From an uncultured Blautia sp. (GTDB taxonomy: Bacteria > Bacillota > Clostridia > Lachnospirales > Lachnospiraceae), in contig CALCDJ010000010.1 of the NCBI GenBank assembly GCA_937900135.1, positions 1-7,128 of the forward strand: a DNA stretch of 7,128 nucleotides. The letters are read 5' to 3'. Both the position numbers and the translations under genes were made by a program. Shown in pieces: positions 1 through 6,081 of the stretch. The notes beneath the pieces are model-generated. The model worked only from the letters and a program-made list of their open reading frames with translations. It did no database searches and was not told where the DNA came from. How positions within the stretch are numbered: the first letter of the stretch is position 1; each line of letters starts with the position of its first letter.

Positions 1-81
1 CATTATGAGTTCAAAAACGTAGACAGTAAAGCTACCCAAGATTTAAGCGCTTACGTTTTAAAAGAGTTCCGTATTCCTTAG
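1..81 (+). other. open reading fragment entering from the left edge, origin unknown
   Basis: Frame 1 is open from the window edge to a TAG at 79-81 and encodes 26 residues ending in SAYVLKEFRIP. I do not recognise the protein. The last six or seven codons lie on sequence that, on the other strand, still encodes the M32 carboxypeptidase remnant. If this is a real gene end, it therefore reads out of newly arrived DNA into the broken carboxypeptidase gene. This would fit an insertion or deletion junction close to position 60. It may equally be a chance open frame. Too little is visible to assign a function. Confidence 0.2.
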
Positions 82-253
82 AAGTGGAAAGACGAAAAGC
101 CTCTGTGGAAAAGTATCCAATGGCAGAGGCTTTTGATTCCCCTCCTTTTTCTGGAGTCATGGTTGCCAGATCCCAGTAAAGGAGATTTTCAATGGTCTGA
201 TATTGCTGAAATTTTTTCATGTAATCTTCTAATTTTGCGATTAAATCGTTCAT
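32..253 (-). pseudogene. truncated M32 family carboxypeptidase (N-terminal fragment)
   Basis: M32 (Taq-type) carboxypeptidases are cytoplasmic metal-dependent enzymes of roughly 500 residues that remove C-terminal amino acids from peptides. The first ~65 residues here match the family N-terminus: a helix with YMKKFQQYQ, then LLYWDLATMTPEKGGE and the segment IGYFSTEAFRLSTSKEYG. Homology stops around residue 65 (near position 60), and the frame ends eight residues later at 32-34. The HEXXH metal site and nearly the whole catalytic domain are absent, so no active enzyme is expected. The start is well supported: AGGAGGT (minus strand, 260-266) sits 6 bases before the ATG. Intact expression signals with a lost body point to a recent truncation, by rearrangement or insertion. 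The rest of the gene is not in the window; whether it survives to the left cannot be seen. Confidence 0.8.
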
Positions 254-290
254 GGTAAGACCTCCTGATTTTTTTAGTGTGAAGCTTTTT

Positions 291-321
291 CTGGTCGATA
301 AAAAAAGGGTATCATGACCAG
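291..321. repeat. inverted repeat overlapping the M32 promoter region
   Basis: CTGGTCGATA (291-300) pairs with TATCATGACCAG (310-321), giving ten base pairs interrupted by a two-base bulge around a nine-base loop. It overlaps the proposed minus-strand -10 element at 308-313. It could be an operator or an early hairpin in the transcript, or a residue of decay. No T-tract follows on either strand, so it does not look like a terminator. Confidence 0.3.
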
Positions 322-335
322 TCTTGCTTTGTCAA
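308..335 (-). promoter_or_regulatory. possible promoter of the truncated M32 gene
   Basis: On the minus strand a perfect TTGACA (335-330) is followed after 16 bases by GATACC (313-308), a poor -10 box that keeps only the ATA core. The position, about 55 bases before the M32 start codon, is right. The -35 match is strong and the -10 match weak, so confidence is limited. Confidence 0.33.
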
Positions 336-350
336 TGGTCGTATAGGAAA

Positions 351-605
351 TCATCCATAATCAGCTGCCGGCTGTGAAAAGTAGATTTCAGACACGTTGA
401 AAAACTTGGGAAGAATCGGAATAAAGGGAATATAAAACAGACCCTGGAGGATCAGAGAGAGGAATAAACCATATTGGAAATCTCCAATTGTCTGATAAGT
501 GATCGTCATCATATAACAAAATCCAAAGGCCAAATCTTCACCTGGTAACAAGAACAGAGATGGAACCAGAGCTTGCTGTTGTGGACGGTTCACCAAGAAG
601 TGCAA
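351..605 (-). pseudogene. MATE family efflux transporter remnant (C-terminal fragment)
   Basis: MATE proteins are inner-membrane multidrug/cation antiporters of about 450 residues with 12 helices. This 84-codon frame keeps one late segment. LAFGFCYMMTITYQTIGDF (from about residue 25), a helix with LSLILQGLFYIPFIPILPKFF, and SQPAAD near the end match the conserved C-terminal half, which usually reads like SxxRQGxFxIPxxxxLPxFFG...AQPxAD. Everything before is missing; the first ~24 residues do not look like MATE sequence. The frame stops right after PAAD, before the last helix should begin. I looked in the other two frames downstream and saw no convincing continuation. No ribosome binding site precedes the first ATG. 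It lies just upstream of the M32 remnant on the same strand, so a former operon is possible. Confidence 0.65.
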
Positions 606-612
606 GTTATTC

Positions 613-641
613 TTGACAAAGTAAAAAGAAAAAGATAAAAT
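613..641 (+). promoter_or_regulatory. sigma-A type promoter of the dehydrogenase unit
   Basis: A perfect TTGACA (613-618) is separated by exactly 17 bases from TAAAAT (636-641), one mismatch from the TATAAT consensus. The surrounding DNA is very A/T-rich. It lies 76 bases upstream of the chosen start codon of the polyol dehydrogenase, so the transcript would have a leader of about 70 bases. I see no clear operator, cre-like site or riboswitch in that leader. Confidence 0.75.
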
Positions 642-703
642 AAAAACATAATAAAACTATTTAATTAAGTACGAAAGAAAGAATGATACATGCCACAAAA
701 TGC

Positions 704-710
704 GAGGAGG
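704..710 (+). promoter_or_regulatory. ribosome binding site that fixes the dehydrogenase start
   Basis: GAGGAGG ends seven bases before the ATG at 718. An in-frame ATG also occurs at 700, but it lies inside or upstream of this site and has no Shine-Dalgarno sequence of its own. Translation should therefore begin at 718. Confidence 0.85.
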
Positions 711-717
711 AACAAAA

Positions 718-1773
718 ATGGAAGGAAAAATGAAAACAGCGGTCATGCTTGGAATCGGAAAAATGGGTTTTGAAGAGCGTGAGATTCCCACACCAAAGGA
801 AGATGAGGTTCTGGTGAAACTGGAATATGTGGGAATCTGTGGAAGTGATCTCCATTACTATGAAACTGGTGCAATCGGAGATTATGTGGTGGAGCCTCCA
901 TTTGTTCTTGGACATGAGCCGGGAGGCACTGTCGTAGAGGTGGGAAAAAATGTGAAACATCTTAAGGTTGGCGACCGGGTGGCGCTGGAACCGGGAAAAA
1001 CCTGTGGACATTGCGAATTTTGTAAAACAGGACGATATAATCTTTGCCCGGATGTGGTATTTTTTGCCACACCTCCGGTAGATGGTGTTTTTCAGGAGTA
1101 TGTTGCCCATGAGTCAGATTTGTGTTTTAAACTGCCTGAGAATGTGAGTACCATGGAAGGCGCGCTGATCGAGCCGCTGGCTGTGGGCTTTCACGCAGCG
1201 ATGCAGGGCGGTGCAAGGGCAGGCCAGACAGCGGTGGTTATGGGCGCCGGATGCATTGGACTGGTTTCTATGATGGCGTTGAAGGCGATGGGCGTTTCCA
1301 GGGTTTATGTGGTAGATATTATGGAGAAACGCCTGGAGAAGGCAATGGAACTTGGAGCAGATGGCGTAATCAATGGAACGAAGGCAGATGTGGTTGAAGA
1401 AGTGAAAAGACTGACCCAGGGAAAGGGCTGTGATCTTGCGATCGAAACAGCAGGTACACAGATTACCACAGTCCAGACCATCCATATGACAAAAAAAGGC
1501 GCTACCATTGTTCTGGTAGGATATAGTAAGAGCGGAGAAATGACACTTCCCATGAGCCTGGCTCTTGATAAAGAGCTGACCTTTAAAACAGTATTCCGTT
1601 ATCGCCATATTTATCCCATGGCAATTGATGCAGTTGCTTCCGGAAAGGTAAATTTAAAGGGAATCGTGACAGACATCTTTACCCTGGATGAGGTTCAGAA
1701 GGCAATGGACTACAGCGTAAATAATAAGGCAGATATTGTAAAAGCAGTCATTCGCATTGCAAAAGAAGAATAA
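718..1773 (+). CDS. zinc-dependent medium-chain alcohol dehydrogenase, sorbitol/xylitol (L-iditol 2-) dehydrogenase type
   Basis: This is a predicted cytoplasmic polyol dehydrogenase that oxidises a sugar alcohol to the ketose with NAD(P)+. The 351-residue length is normal for the family. The N-terminal GroES-like domain shows the catalytic zinc site of sorbitol dehydrogenases: C41 in GICGSD, H66-E67 in GHEPGG and E152 in IEPLAV. A structural-zinc lobe has C96, C99, C102 and C110. The Rossmann fold starts at GAGCIG (176-181), and the acidic D200 at the end of the second strand favours NAD+ over NADP+. The phrase FFATPPVDGVFQEY is typical of sorbitol/xylitol dehydrogenases, but the exact polyol cannot be read from sequence. 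No kinase, PTS or sugar regulator lies nearby to help. The gene has its own strong promoter and is followed after 63 bases, with no obvious terminator, by the DUF2383-like gene, so the two are probably cotranscribed. All key residues are intact. Confidence 0.93.
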   Translation: MEGKMKTAVMLGIGKMGFEEREIPTPKEDEVLVKLEYVGICGSDLHYYETGAIGDYVVEPPFVLGHEPGGTVVEVGKNVKHLKVGDRVALEPGKTCGHCEFCKTGRYNLCPDVVFFATPPVDGVFQEYVAHESDLCFKLPENVSTMEGALIEPLAVGFHAAMQGGARAGQTAVVMGAGCIGLVSMMALKAMGVSRVYVVDIMEKRLEKAMELGADGVINGTKADVVEEVKRLTQGKGCDLAIETAGTQITTVQTIHMTKKGATIVLVGYSKSGEMTLPMSLALDKELTFKTVFRYRHIYPMAIDAVASGKVNLKGIVTDIFTLDEVQKAMDYSVNNKADIVKAVIRIAKEE

Positions 1774-1836
1774 AAACTTAAAATCCGCACATAATAGGTC
1801 TGAATCAAGAAACAGGAAAAGGAGTAAAACCAGATC

Positions 1837-2271
1837 ATGATTGAGTCAGATACAATTAAATTGTTGCGGGAATGTGATGCGGGGATAAAAATGGGAATTG
1901 CCGGCATTGATGACACACTGGAATATGTGGATCACGAGCCCTTTCGAAAGGCGCTGATGGATTGCCGGAATAAGCATGAAAAATTAAAAGAAGAAATTCA
2001 GGGACTTTTGGAAAAATATCATGATAAGGGGAAAGAACCTACGCCTGTGGCAAAGGGAATGTCCTGGATAAAAACAAATGTGAAACTGGTATTTAATGAA
2101 TCAGATTCCACAATAGCAGAGCTGCTTACAGATGGGTGCAATGTGGGGATCAAATCCTTGAACCAGTATCTGAATCAATATCAGGCAGCAGATGAAAAAA
2201 CAAAAGATATCGCAAAAAAACTTATCAGTCAGGAAAAGAAGCTGGTGGAAGAAATTAGAGAATATTTGTAG
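1837..2271 (+). CDS. DUF2383-like four-helix protein
   Basis: This 144-residue soluble, highly charged protein is almost entirely helical by inspection, with no signal peptide or membrane segment. It resembles the DUF2383 / PA2169-type four-helix bundle proteins, a ferritin-like fold common in Lachnospiraceae. Recognisable segments are LLRECDAGIKMGIAGID at the N-terminus, a middle HEKLKEEIQGLLEKY, a linker KEPTPVAKGMSWIKTN, and a C-terminal pair of helices with LLTDGCNVGIKSLNQYLNQY. The biochemical role of the family is not established; metal binding or a stress function is only a guess from the fold. AAAGGAG (1818-1824) lies 12 bases before the ATG, a long but usable spacing, and no better start exists. 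It probably shares the dehydrogenase transcript and is closed by the hairpin immediately after its stop codon. Confidence 0.88.
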   Translation: MIESDTIKLLRECDAGIKMGIAGIDDTLEYVDHEPFRKALMDCRNKHEKLKEEIQGLLEKYHDKGKEPTPVAKGMSWIKTNVKLVFNESDSTIAELLTDGCNVGIKSLNQYLNQYQAADEKTKDIAKKLISQEKKLVEEIREYL

Positions 2272-2315
2272 AAAAAAAGGAGCCTGTGATCAAAAAATCA
2301 CAGACTCCCTTTTTT
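2272..2315 (+). terminator. intrinsic terminator, probably bidirectional
   Basis: The arms at 2272-2290 and 2297-2315 pair over 19 positions with two mismatches around a six-base loop (CAAAAA). The core GGAG-CTGTGAT / ATCACAG-CTCC is flanked by an A-run on the left and a T-run on the right, so it can work on either strand. It starts directly after the stop codon of the DUF2383-like gene. It also contains the last codons of the decayed 2-hydroxyacid dehydrogenase read from the other strand. Confidence 0.85.
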
Positions 2316-2520
2316 CATAGAAACTGTTTTTTTTCTGCCAGTTTTTTATCTGTTTAAGAATAATGTCCATGAGATGGGTGCAGGCTTCCACACTTGCCCA
2401 GACAATATGGGGAGTGATCAAAAGTTTTCGGCTGTTTTTGATGGAAAGCAGAGGATTTGCGGGAGACATGGGTTCTTCCCAGAGAACATCCAGACCAGCG
2501 GCAGCCCTCCTGTGTGATAA
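2290..2520 (-). pseudogene. D-2-hydroxyacid dehydrogenase remnant (C-terminal fragment)
   Basis: Reading the minus strand from about 2520 gives a frame that matches the end of D-isomer 2-hydroxyacid dehydrogenases (glycerate/phosphoglycerate/D-lactate type), NAD-dependent enzymes of about 320 residues. Visible motifs in order are AAAGLDVLWEEP (from 2505), NPLLSIKNSRKLLITPH, where the TPH histidine is the usual catalytic acid/base, and WASVEAC followed by a final helix. The stop is TGA at 2292-2290. No start codon opens this frame: a TGA lies about 24 bases upstream of the matching region (near 2543), and the NAD-binding GxGxxG domain is absent. It is therefore a 5'-truncated fragment. Its 3' end runs into the terminator of the neighbouring gene. 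The remaining part is well preserved, which suggests fairly recent loss. Confidence 0.8.
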
Positions 2521-2553
2521 GGAAAAAATACAGGGATTTTCTCAGGCTTGTGG

Positions 2554-2582
2554 TTGTGAGTACAGACATTTTCTGCTATAGT
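2554..2582 (+). promoter_or_regulatory. probable promoter of the TOPRIM-ATPase gene
   Basis: TTGTGA (2554-2559) is followed after 17 bases by TATAGT (2577-2582), which is preceded by TGC, making an extended -10. It lies 72 bases before the start codon at 2655, just beyond the decayed dehydrogenase fragment and downstream of a strong terminator. The gene therefore needs a promoter here. The leader is A/T-rich, with no clear operator. Confidence 0.5.
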
Positions 2583-2654
2583 AAATAAAAGAAAATACAG
2601 ATAATAAAGAGAAAACAAATAGAATTTTTTGAAAACGAGAAAGGGGGAAGGGGA

Positions 2655-4517
2655 ATGCAGATTTTGGATTTACAGATACGGAATTTTAAATCTCTGAAAG
2701 AAATACACCTTTCAAACATTGAAAATGCATTGATTCTCGTGGGCAAAAATAATACAGGAAAAACAGCAGTTCTGGATGCAATCCGGGCAGTCAGTGGAGA
2801 TTATCAGATTCAGATGGATGATTTTATGGAAGATTATCCCAATATTGAGATTCAGGTGGCGTTGAAGGTTTCCGGGGAAGACCTGAAGGAGATGCAGAAG
2901 AGGCGAATCATCAGCCCTTATCGGAATTACAGGGCCTGGTATCAGGATTTTCTGAAAAAGCTGCCGTCCTATAAAGAGGGACTTCTTACCTTTGAATTTG
3001 TGGCGAATCGGGATGGAAAAATCCGTTATAGTGATGGGGTTCACAAAAACAATCGTTATATTCCCATGGTGTTTCCCAAGGTATATTACATTGATGCACA
3101 GAGAAATCTGGATTTCCTCCAGGAAAACATTCTGATGCTTCAGGAGGATGAACTCCTGAAACAGATGCGTTCAGATTGCTGTCTGTTTGACCAGGCAAAA
3201 AAGTGCAACCATTGTTTTTCCTGCATTGGGCTTCTGAATCAGAAAAAAACAGAAGAGCTGAATGCTTTTGAGACTGCCAAGCTTTTGGATTATAAGCTGT
3301 ATCGCCTGAATCTGGATACATTTTCCACCAGGGTAAATGAGAATTTCAGAAAAAACGGTGGAAAAGAACAGATTTTTTATTCCATGAACCGGGATATAGA
3401 AAAAATGCTTTCCGTAACAGCTGAGATATACGATCAAAAGCAGAAACGCTATAAACCTATTGAGTGTATGGGAAAAGGAATGAGAAGTATCTATCTTTTG
3501 TCTTTGCTGGAAACCTGTAAAGAAACAAGAAAAGGAGAACCTTCCCTGATCCTTATGGAAAATCCGGAAATTTTTCTCCATCCCAAACTTCAGAAGGAGT
3601 CCGGGGATATCCTTTATCGTCTTTCAAAATGGTCTCAGGTGATTTTTTCCACCCATTCTCCGGATCTCTTGTCAGATTTTAACAGCCGCCAGATCCGTCA
3701 GATGTATCAGGGAGAGGATGGATATTCCAGAGTCTGTGAGAAGACAGATATCAGTGCGGTGCTGGATGATCTGGGGTATTCAGCCGGGGATCTGATGAAT
3801 GTTAATTTTGTTTTTATTGTAGAAGGCAAGCAGGACAAATCCAGGCTTCCTCTTTTGCTGAAAAAATACTATAGTGAAATGTATGATCACCAGGGAAATC
3901 TCCAGAGAGTGGCCATCATTACCACCAACAGCTGTACCAACATTAAGACGTATGCAAATCTGAAATATATGAATCAGATCTATCTGAAGGACCATTTTCT
4001 GATGATCCGGGACGGTGATGGAAAGGACAGCGAGATGCTGAAACGTCAGCTTTGTAAATACTATGAAGATCGGAACCTGGAAGATGTGGATCGTTTGCCA
4101 AGAGTTTTGCCCAAAAATGTGCTGATCCTGAAATATTATTCCTTTGAAAATTATTTTCTCAATCCCAAGGTTATGGTGCAGTTGGGAATTCTTGATTCTG
4201 AAGAAGAGTTTTATGAAATTTTCCTGGAAAAATGGAAGGAGTATCTTCACAGAATCAAAAGCGGGAAAAATCTTCAGCAGGTATTAGGAAAAAATCTGGA
4301 AACCACAGAAGAGGTAAAACAGCATATGGAGGAGATACGAATCCATATGCGGGGACATAATCTGTATGATATTTTTTACGGAAGATATAAAGAGCAGGAA
4401 ACTCAACTGCTTACCAGATATCTGGAACTTGCTCCAAGAGAGGATTTCGCTGATATTCTGGATGCCATAGAGCGTTTTATCTATTTCGAGAGCAGAAAAA
4501 AATCCCCTGAAGAATAA
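2655..4517 (+). CDS. OLD family ATP-dependent nuclease-like protein (AAA/ABC-type ATPase with TOPRIM domain and Cys cluster)
   Basis: This 620-residue cytoplasmic protein has the OLD-family plan: a split SMC/ABC-like ATPase followed by a TOPRIM nuclease domain. It starts with the RecF-like IRNFKSLKEI, then Walker A GKNNTGKT (30-37). An inserted segment has C175, C176, C184, C187 and C190 (KCNHCFSC), a possible zinc or Fe-S site. Next come a signature-like GKGMRSIYLLSLLE, Walker B LILMENPEIFLHP (E302-N303-P304-E305) and the switch histidine in FSTHSPDLL. The TOPRIM domain shows VEGKQD (E390, D394) and DGDG (D453, D455), so the metal site looks complete. Family members include phage P2 OLD and the defence nuclease GajA; none of this proves the activity here. 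No GajB-like helicase or other partner lies next to it, so it is a solitary gene. AAGGGGG (2641-2647) lies seven bases before the ATG. Residue 303, usually acidic in Walker B, is Asn. Confidence 0.9.
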   Translation: MQILDLQIRNFKSLKEIHLSNIENALILVGKNNTGKTAVLDAIRAVSGDYQIQMDDFMEDYPNIEIQVALKVSGEDLKEMQKRRIISPYRNYRAWYQDFLKKLPSYKEGLLTFEFVANRDGKIRYSDGVHKNNRYIPMVFPKVYYIDAQRNLDFLQENILMLQEDELLKQMRSDCCLFDQAKKCNHCFSCIGLLNQKKTEELNAFETAKLLDYKLYRLNLDTFSTRVNENFRKNGGKEQIFYSMNRDIEKMLSVTAEIYDQKQKRYKPIECMGKGMRSIYLLSLLETCKETRKGEPSLILMENPEIFLHPKLQKESGDILYRLSKWSQVIFSTHSPDLLSDFNSRQIRQMYQGEDGYSRVCEKTDISAVLDDLGYSAGDLMNVNFVFIVEGKQDKSRLPLLLKKYYSEMYDHQGNLQRVAIITTNSCTNIKTYANLKYMNQIYLKDHFLMIRDGDGKDSEMLKRQLCKYYEDRNLEDVDRLPRVLPKNVLILKYYSFENYFLNPKVMVQLGILDSEEEFYEIFLEKWKEYLHRIKSGKNLQQVLGKNLETTEEVKQHMEEIRIHMRGHNLYDIFYGRYKEQETQLLTRYLELAPREDFADILDAIERFIYFESRKKSPEE

Positions 4518-4537
4518 GAGAAGTTCTTCAGGGGATT
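4496..4537 (-). terminator. intrinsic terminator of pepT in the convergent gap
   Basis: AATCCCCTGAAGAA (4501-4514) and TTCTTCAGGGGATT (4524-4537) form a perfect 14-base-pair stem with a nine-base loop. On the minus strand it is followed by seven T residues, making a textbook terminator 14 bases after the pepT stop. On the plus strand no T-tract follows. The left arm is the last codons of the TOPRIM-ATPase gene, and its TAA (4515-4517) lies in the loop. Confidence 0.82.
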
Positions 4538-4550
4538 GGAAGGATGGCTG

Positions 4551-5780
4551 TTAGTTGAGCTGAGCAAACTTCTGTACCAGATGAATAAGAAGCTCAGTTA
4601 CTTTTTCCATGGATTCAGCGCAGATGAATTCATATTTTCCATGGAAGTTATGACCGCCGGTACAGAGATTGGGGCATGGAAGTCCCATAAAGGAAAGCCT
4701 TGCTCCATCAGTACCTCCACGGATGGGGGTTACTTTTGGTTCAATGCCAAGTTCTGTCATGGTTTCCTTGGCCAGATTGATCAACTCCATGTGTGGGAGG
4801 ATTTTTTCTTTCATATTATAATAAGAGTCTGTCATATCCAGAACCAAGGTGCCGGAACCATATTTTTTGTTGATGAAATCTGCAGCGGCCTGCATCAGTT
4901 CCTTTTTGTGCTGGAATTTTTTCATGTCATGATCCCGGATGATATATACCATTTCCGTATGCTCCACATCTCCGCTCATTCCATCCAGGTGGAAAAATCC
5001 CTCATACCCTTCAGTGTACATTGGATTGTCAGAAACAGGAAGCAGACTGTGAAATTCATGGGCAATGAGCAGGGAATTTTTCATCCTATGTTTGGCTGTG
5101 CCAGGATGGATATTGGTGCCATGAATGTGTACCTTGGCGCCTGCTGCATTGAAGTTTTCGTATTCCAGTTCTCCCAGTTCCCCACCATCTACGGTGTAAG
5201 CCAGATCTGCGCCAAAGCCTTTTACATTAAAAAAGTCAGCGCCTCGTCCCACTTCTTCATCTGGAGTAAAGCCAATATGAATTTCACCGTGGGGAAGTTC
5301 CGGATGAGACAGAAAATACTGGGCCATGGTCATAATCTCTGCCACGCCGGCCTTATCATCTGCGCCCAGAAGTGTGGTACCGTCTGTGGTAATCAGGGTT
5401 TTTCCCACATATTTCAATAAATCCGGGAATTGTCCAGGTCCCATGGAGATACCAAGAGTCTGGTTCAGACAGATGTCATCCCCCTGATAATTGGAAATGA
5501 TCTGCGGCTTCACATCTTTTCCGGAAAAAGAGGGAGCAGTATCCATATGGGAGATAAAGCCAAGGGACGGCACCTTCTTTTCTGTGGTAGCGGGAATGTC
5601 TGCATAAACATAGCTGTTTGGAGAAATGCGGACGTTGGATGCACCCATTTCAATCAGTTCATCTGCAAGGAGCTTAGCCAGAGTTCTCTGCTTCTCAGTG
5701 CTGGGAACCTGTTTCTGATCATCCATGGATTCTGTATCGATGGCAACATATCGTAAAAACTTTTCAATGACTTCAGACAT
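4551..5780 (-). CDS. pepT: peptidase T (tripeptide aminopeptidase, M20B)
   Basis: This is a cytoplasmic di-zinc aminopeptidase that releases the N-terminal residue from tripeptides, serving peptide salvage. Its 409 residues equal the usual length. The catalytic features are complete: H78 and D80 in SHMDTAP, the bridging aspartate D141 in GADDKAG, E175 (general base) and E176 in TPDEEVG, D198 in TVDGG and H380 in GGHNFHGKYE. The dimerisation (lid) domain with NIHPGTAK lies between. AGGAGGA (minus strand, 5788-5794) sits seven bases before the ATG, which fixes the start. The gene stands alone: divergent from the c-di-AMP receptor gene and convergent with the TOPRIM-ATPase, with its own promoter and terminator. 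Identity is secure. Confidence 0.98.
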   Translation of the reverse strand: MSEVIEKFLRYVAIDTESMDDQKQVPSTEKQRTLAKLLADELIEMGASNVRISPNSYVYADIPATTEKKVPSLGFISHMDTAPSFSGKDVKPQIISNYQGDDICLNQTLGISMGPGQFPDLLKYVGKTLITTDGTTLLGADDKAGVAEIMTMAQYFLSHPELPHGEIHIGFTPDEEVGRGADFFNVKGFGADLAYTVDGGELGELEYENFNAAGAKVHIHGTNIHPGTAKHRMKNSLLIAHEFHSLLPVSDNPMYTEGYEGFFHLDGMSGDVEHTEMVYIIRDHDMKKFQHKKELMQAAADFINKKYGSGTLVLDMTDSYYNMKEKILPHMELINLAKETMTELGIEPKVTPIRGGTDGARLSFMGLPCPNLCTGGHNFHGKYEFICAESMEKVTELLIHLVQKFAQLN

Positions 5781-5818
5781 AAAAAAATCCTCCTGTTGTT
5801 TGTCATATATTTTGTTTG

Positions 5819-5847
5819 ATTATAGCAGTTTTTCATAGAAAAAACAA
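5819..5847 (-). promoter_or_regulatory. promoter of pepT
   Basis: On the minus strand TTGTTT (5847-5842) is followed after 17 bases by a perfect TATAAT (5824-5819), with TGC before it forming an extended -10. The -35 is weak but the extended -10 compensates. The start codon is 38 bases downstream of the -10, leaving a leader of about 30 bases with room only for the ribosome binding site. Confidence 0.68.
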
Positions 5848-5914
5848 CGGAGAACCAGGGGAAACGGAATGGGGAAAATGGATTTGTGAAAATCCTCAGG
5901 ATTTTCTGGCATTT

Positions 5915-5943
5915 TTGTCATATCTGTAGTATGATAATAGAAT
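5915..5943 (+). promoter_or_regulatory. probable promoter of the cyclic-di-AMP receptor gene
   Basis: TTGTCA (5915-5920) and TAGAAT (5938-5943) are separated by 17 bases, each with one mismatch to consensus. This places the transcript start near 5950 and leaves a leader of about 130 bases before the ATG at 6082. A small hairpin (5889-5895 with 5899-5905) lies just upstream of the -35. The leader contains a short inverted repeat (ACCAGG / CCTGGT, about 5973-5995), but I see no known riboswitch in it. Confidence 0.55.
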
Positions 5944-6066
5944 CAGTTGACTTTCCTGAAGTACAGAAGTAACCAGGAAAAGTTAATGCCTGGTAAAAAA
6001 GAAGGAAGGTTTGGCAGGAGAAACGTTGATGTATATGATTCTGGTACAGATGGTGTTCTAAAAAAT

Positions 6067-6073
6067 AAGGAGG
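6067..6073 (+). promoter_or_regulatory. ribosome binding site that fixes the c-di-AMP receptor start
   Basis: A full AAGGAGG lies eight bases before the ATG at 6082. The reading frame is open further upstream, with an in-frame ATG at 5986, but the extra residues have no family counterpart and that ATG has no comparable ribosome binding site. Confidence 0.9.
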
Positions 6074-6081
6074 ATACAAGC

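Noticed and set aside
700..717. Upstream ATG giving six extra residues on the dehydrogenase
   Set aside because: It has no ribosome binding site, and the GAGGAGG that serves the ATG at 718 would fall inside it.
2363..2618. Overlapping 66-72 codon frames on both strands
   Set aside because: They are shadows of the 2-hydroxyacid dehydrogenase fragment, whose own frame gives clear motifs.
2655..4517. Complete Gabija (GajAB) defence system
   Set aside because: Only the ATPase/TOPRIM protein is present; the next gene is convergent pepT and no UvrD-like helicase is encoded.
4536..5420. 294-codon plus-strand open frame
   Set aside because: It lies entirely antisense to pepT, which has complete catalytic motifs, and its translation shows no family features.
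5947..6081. N-terminal extension of the c-di-AMP receptor
   Set aside because: The family begins at the MKLI of 6082, which has a perfect ribosome binding site; the extension looks like untranslated sequence.
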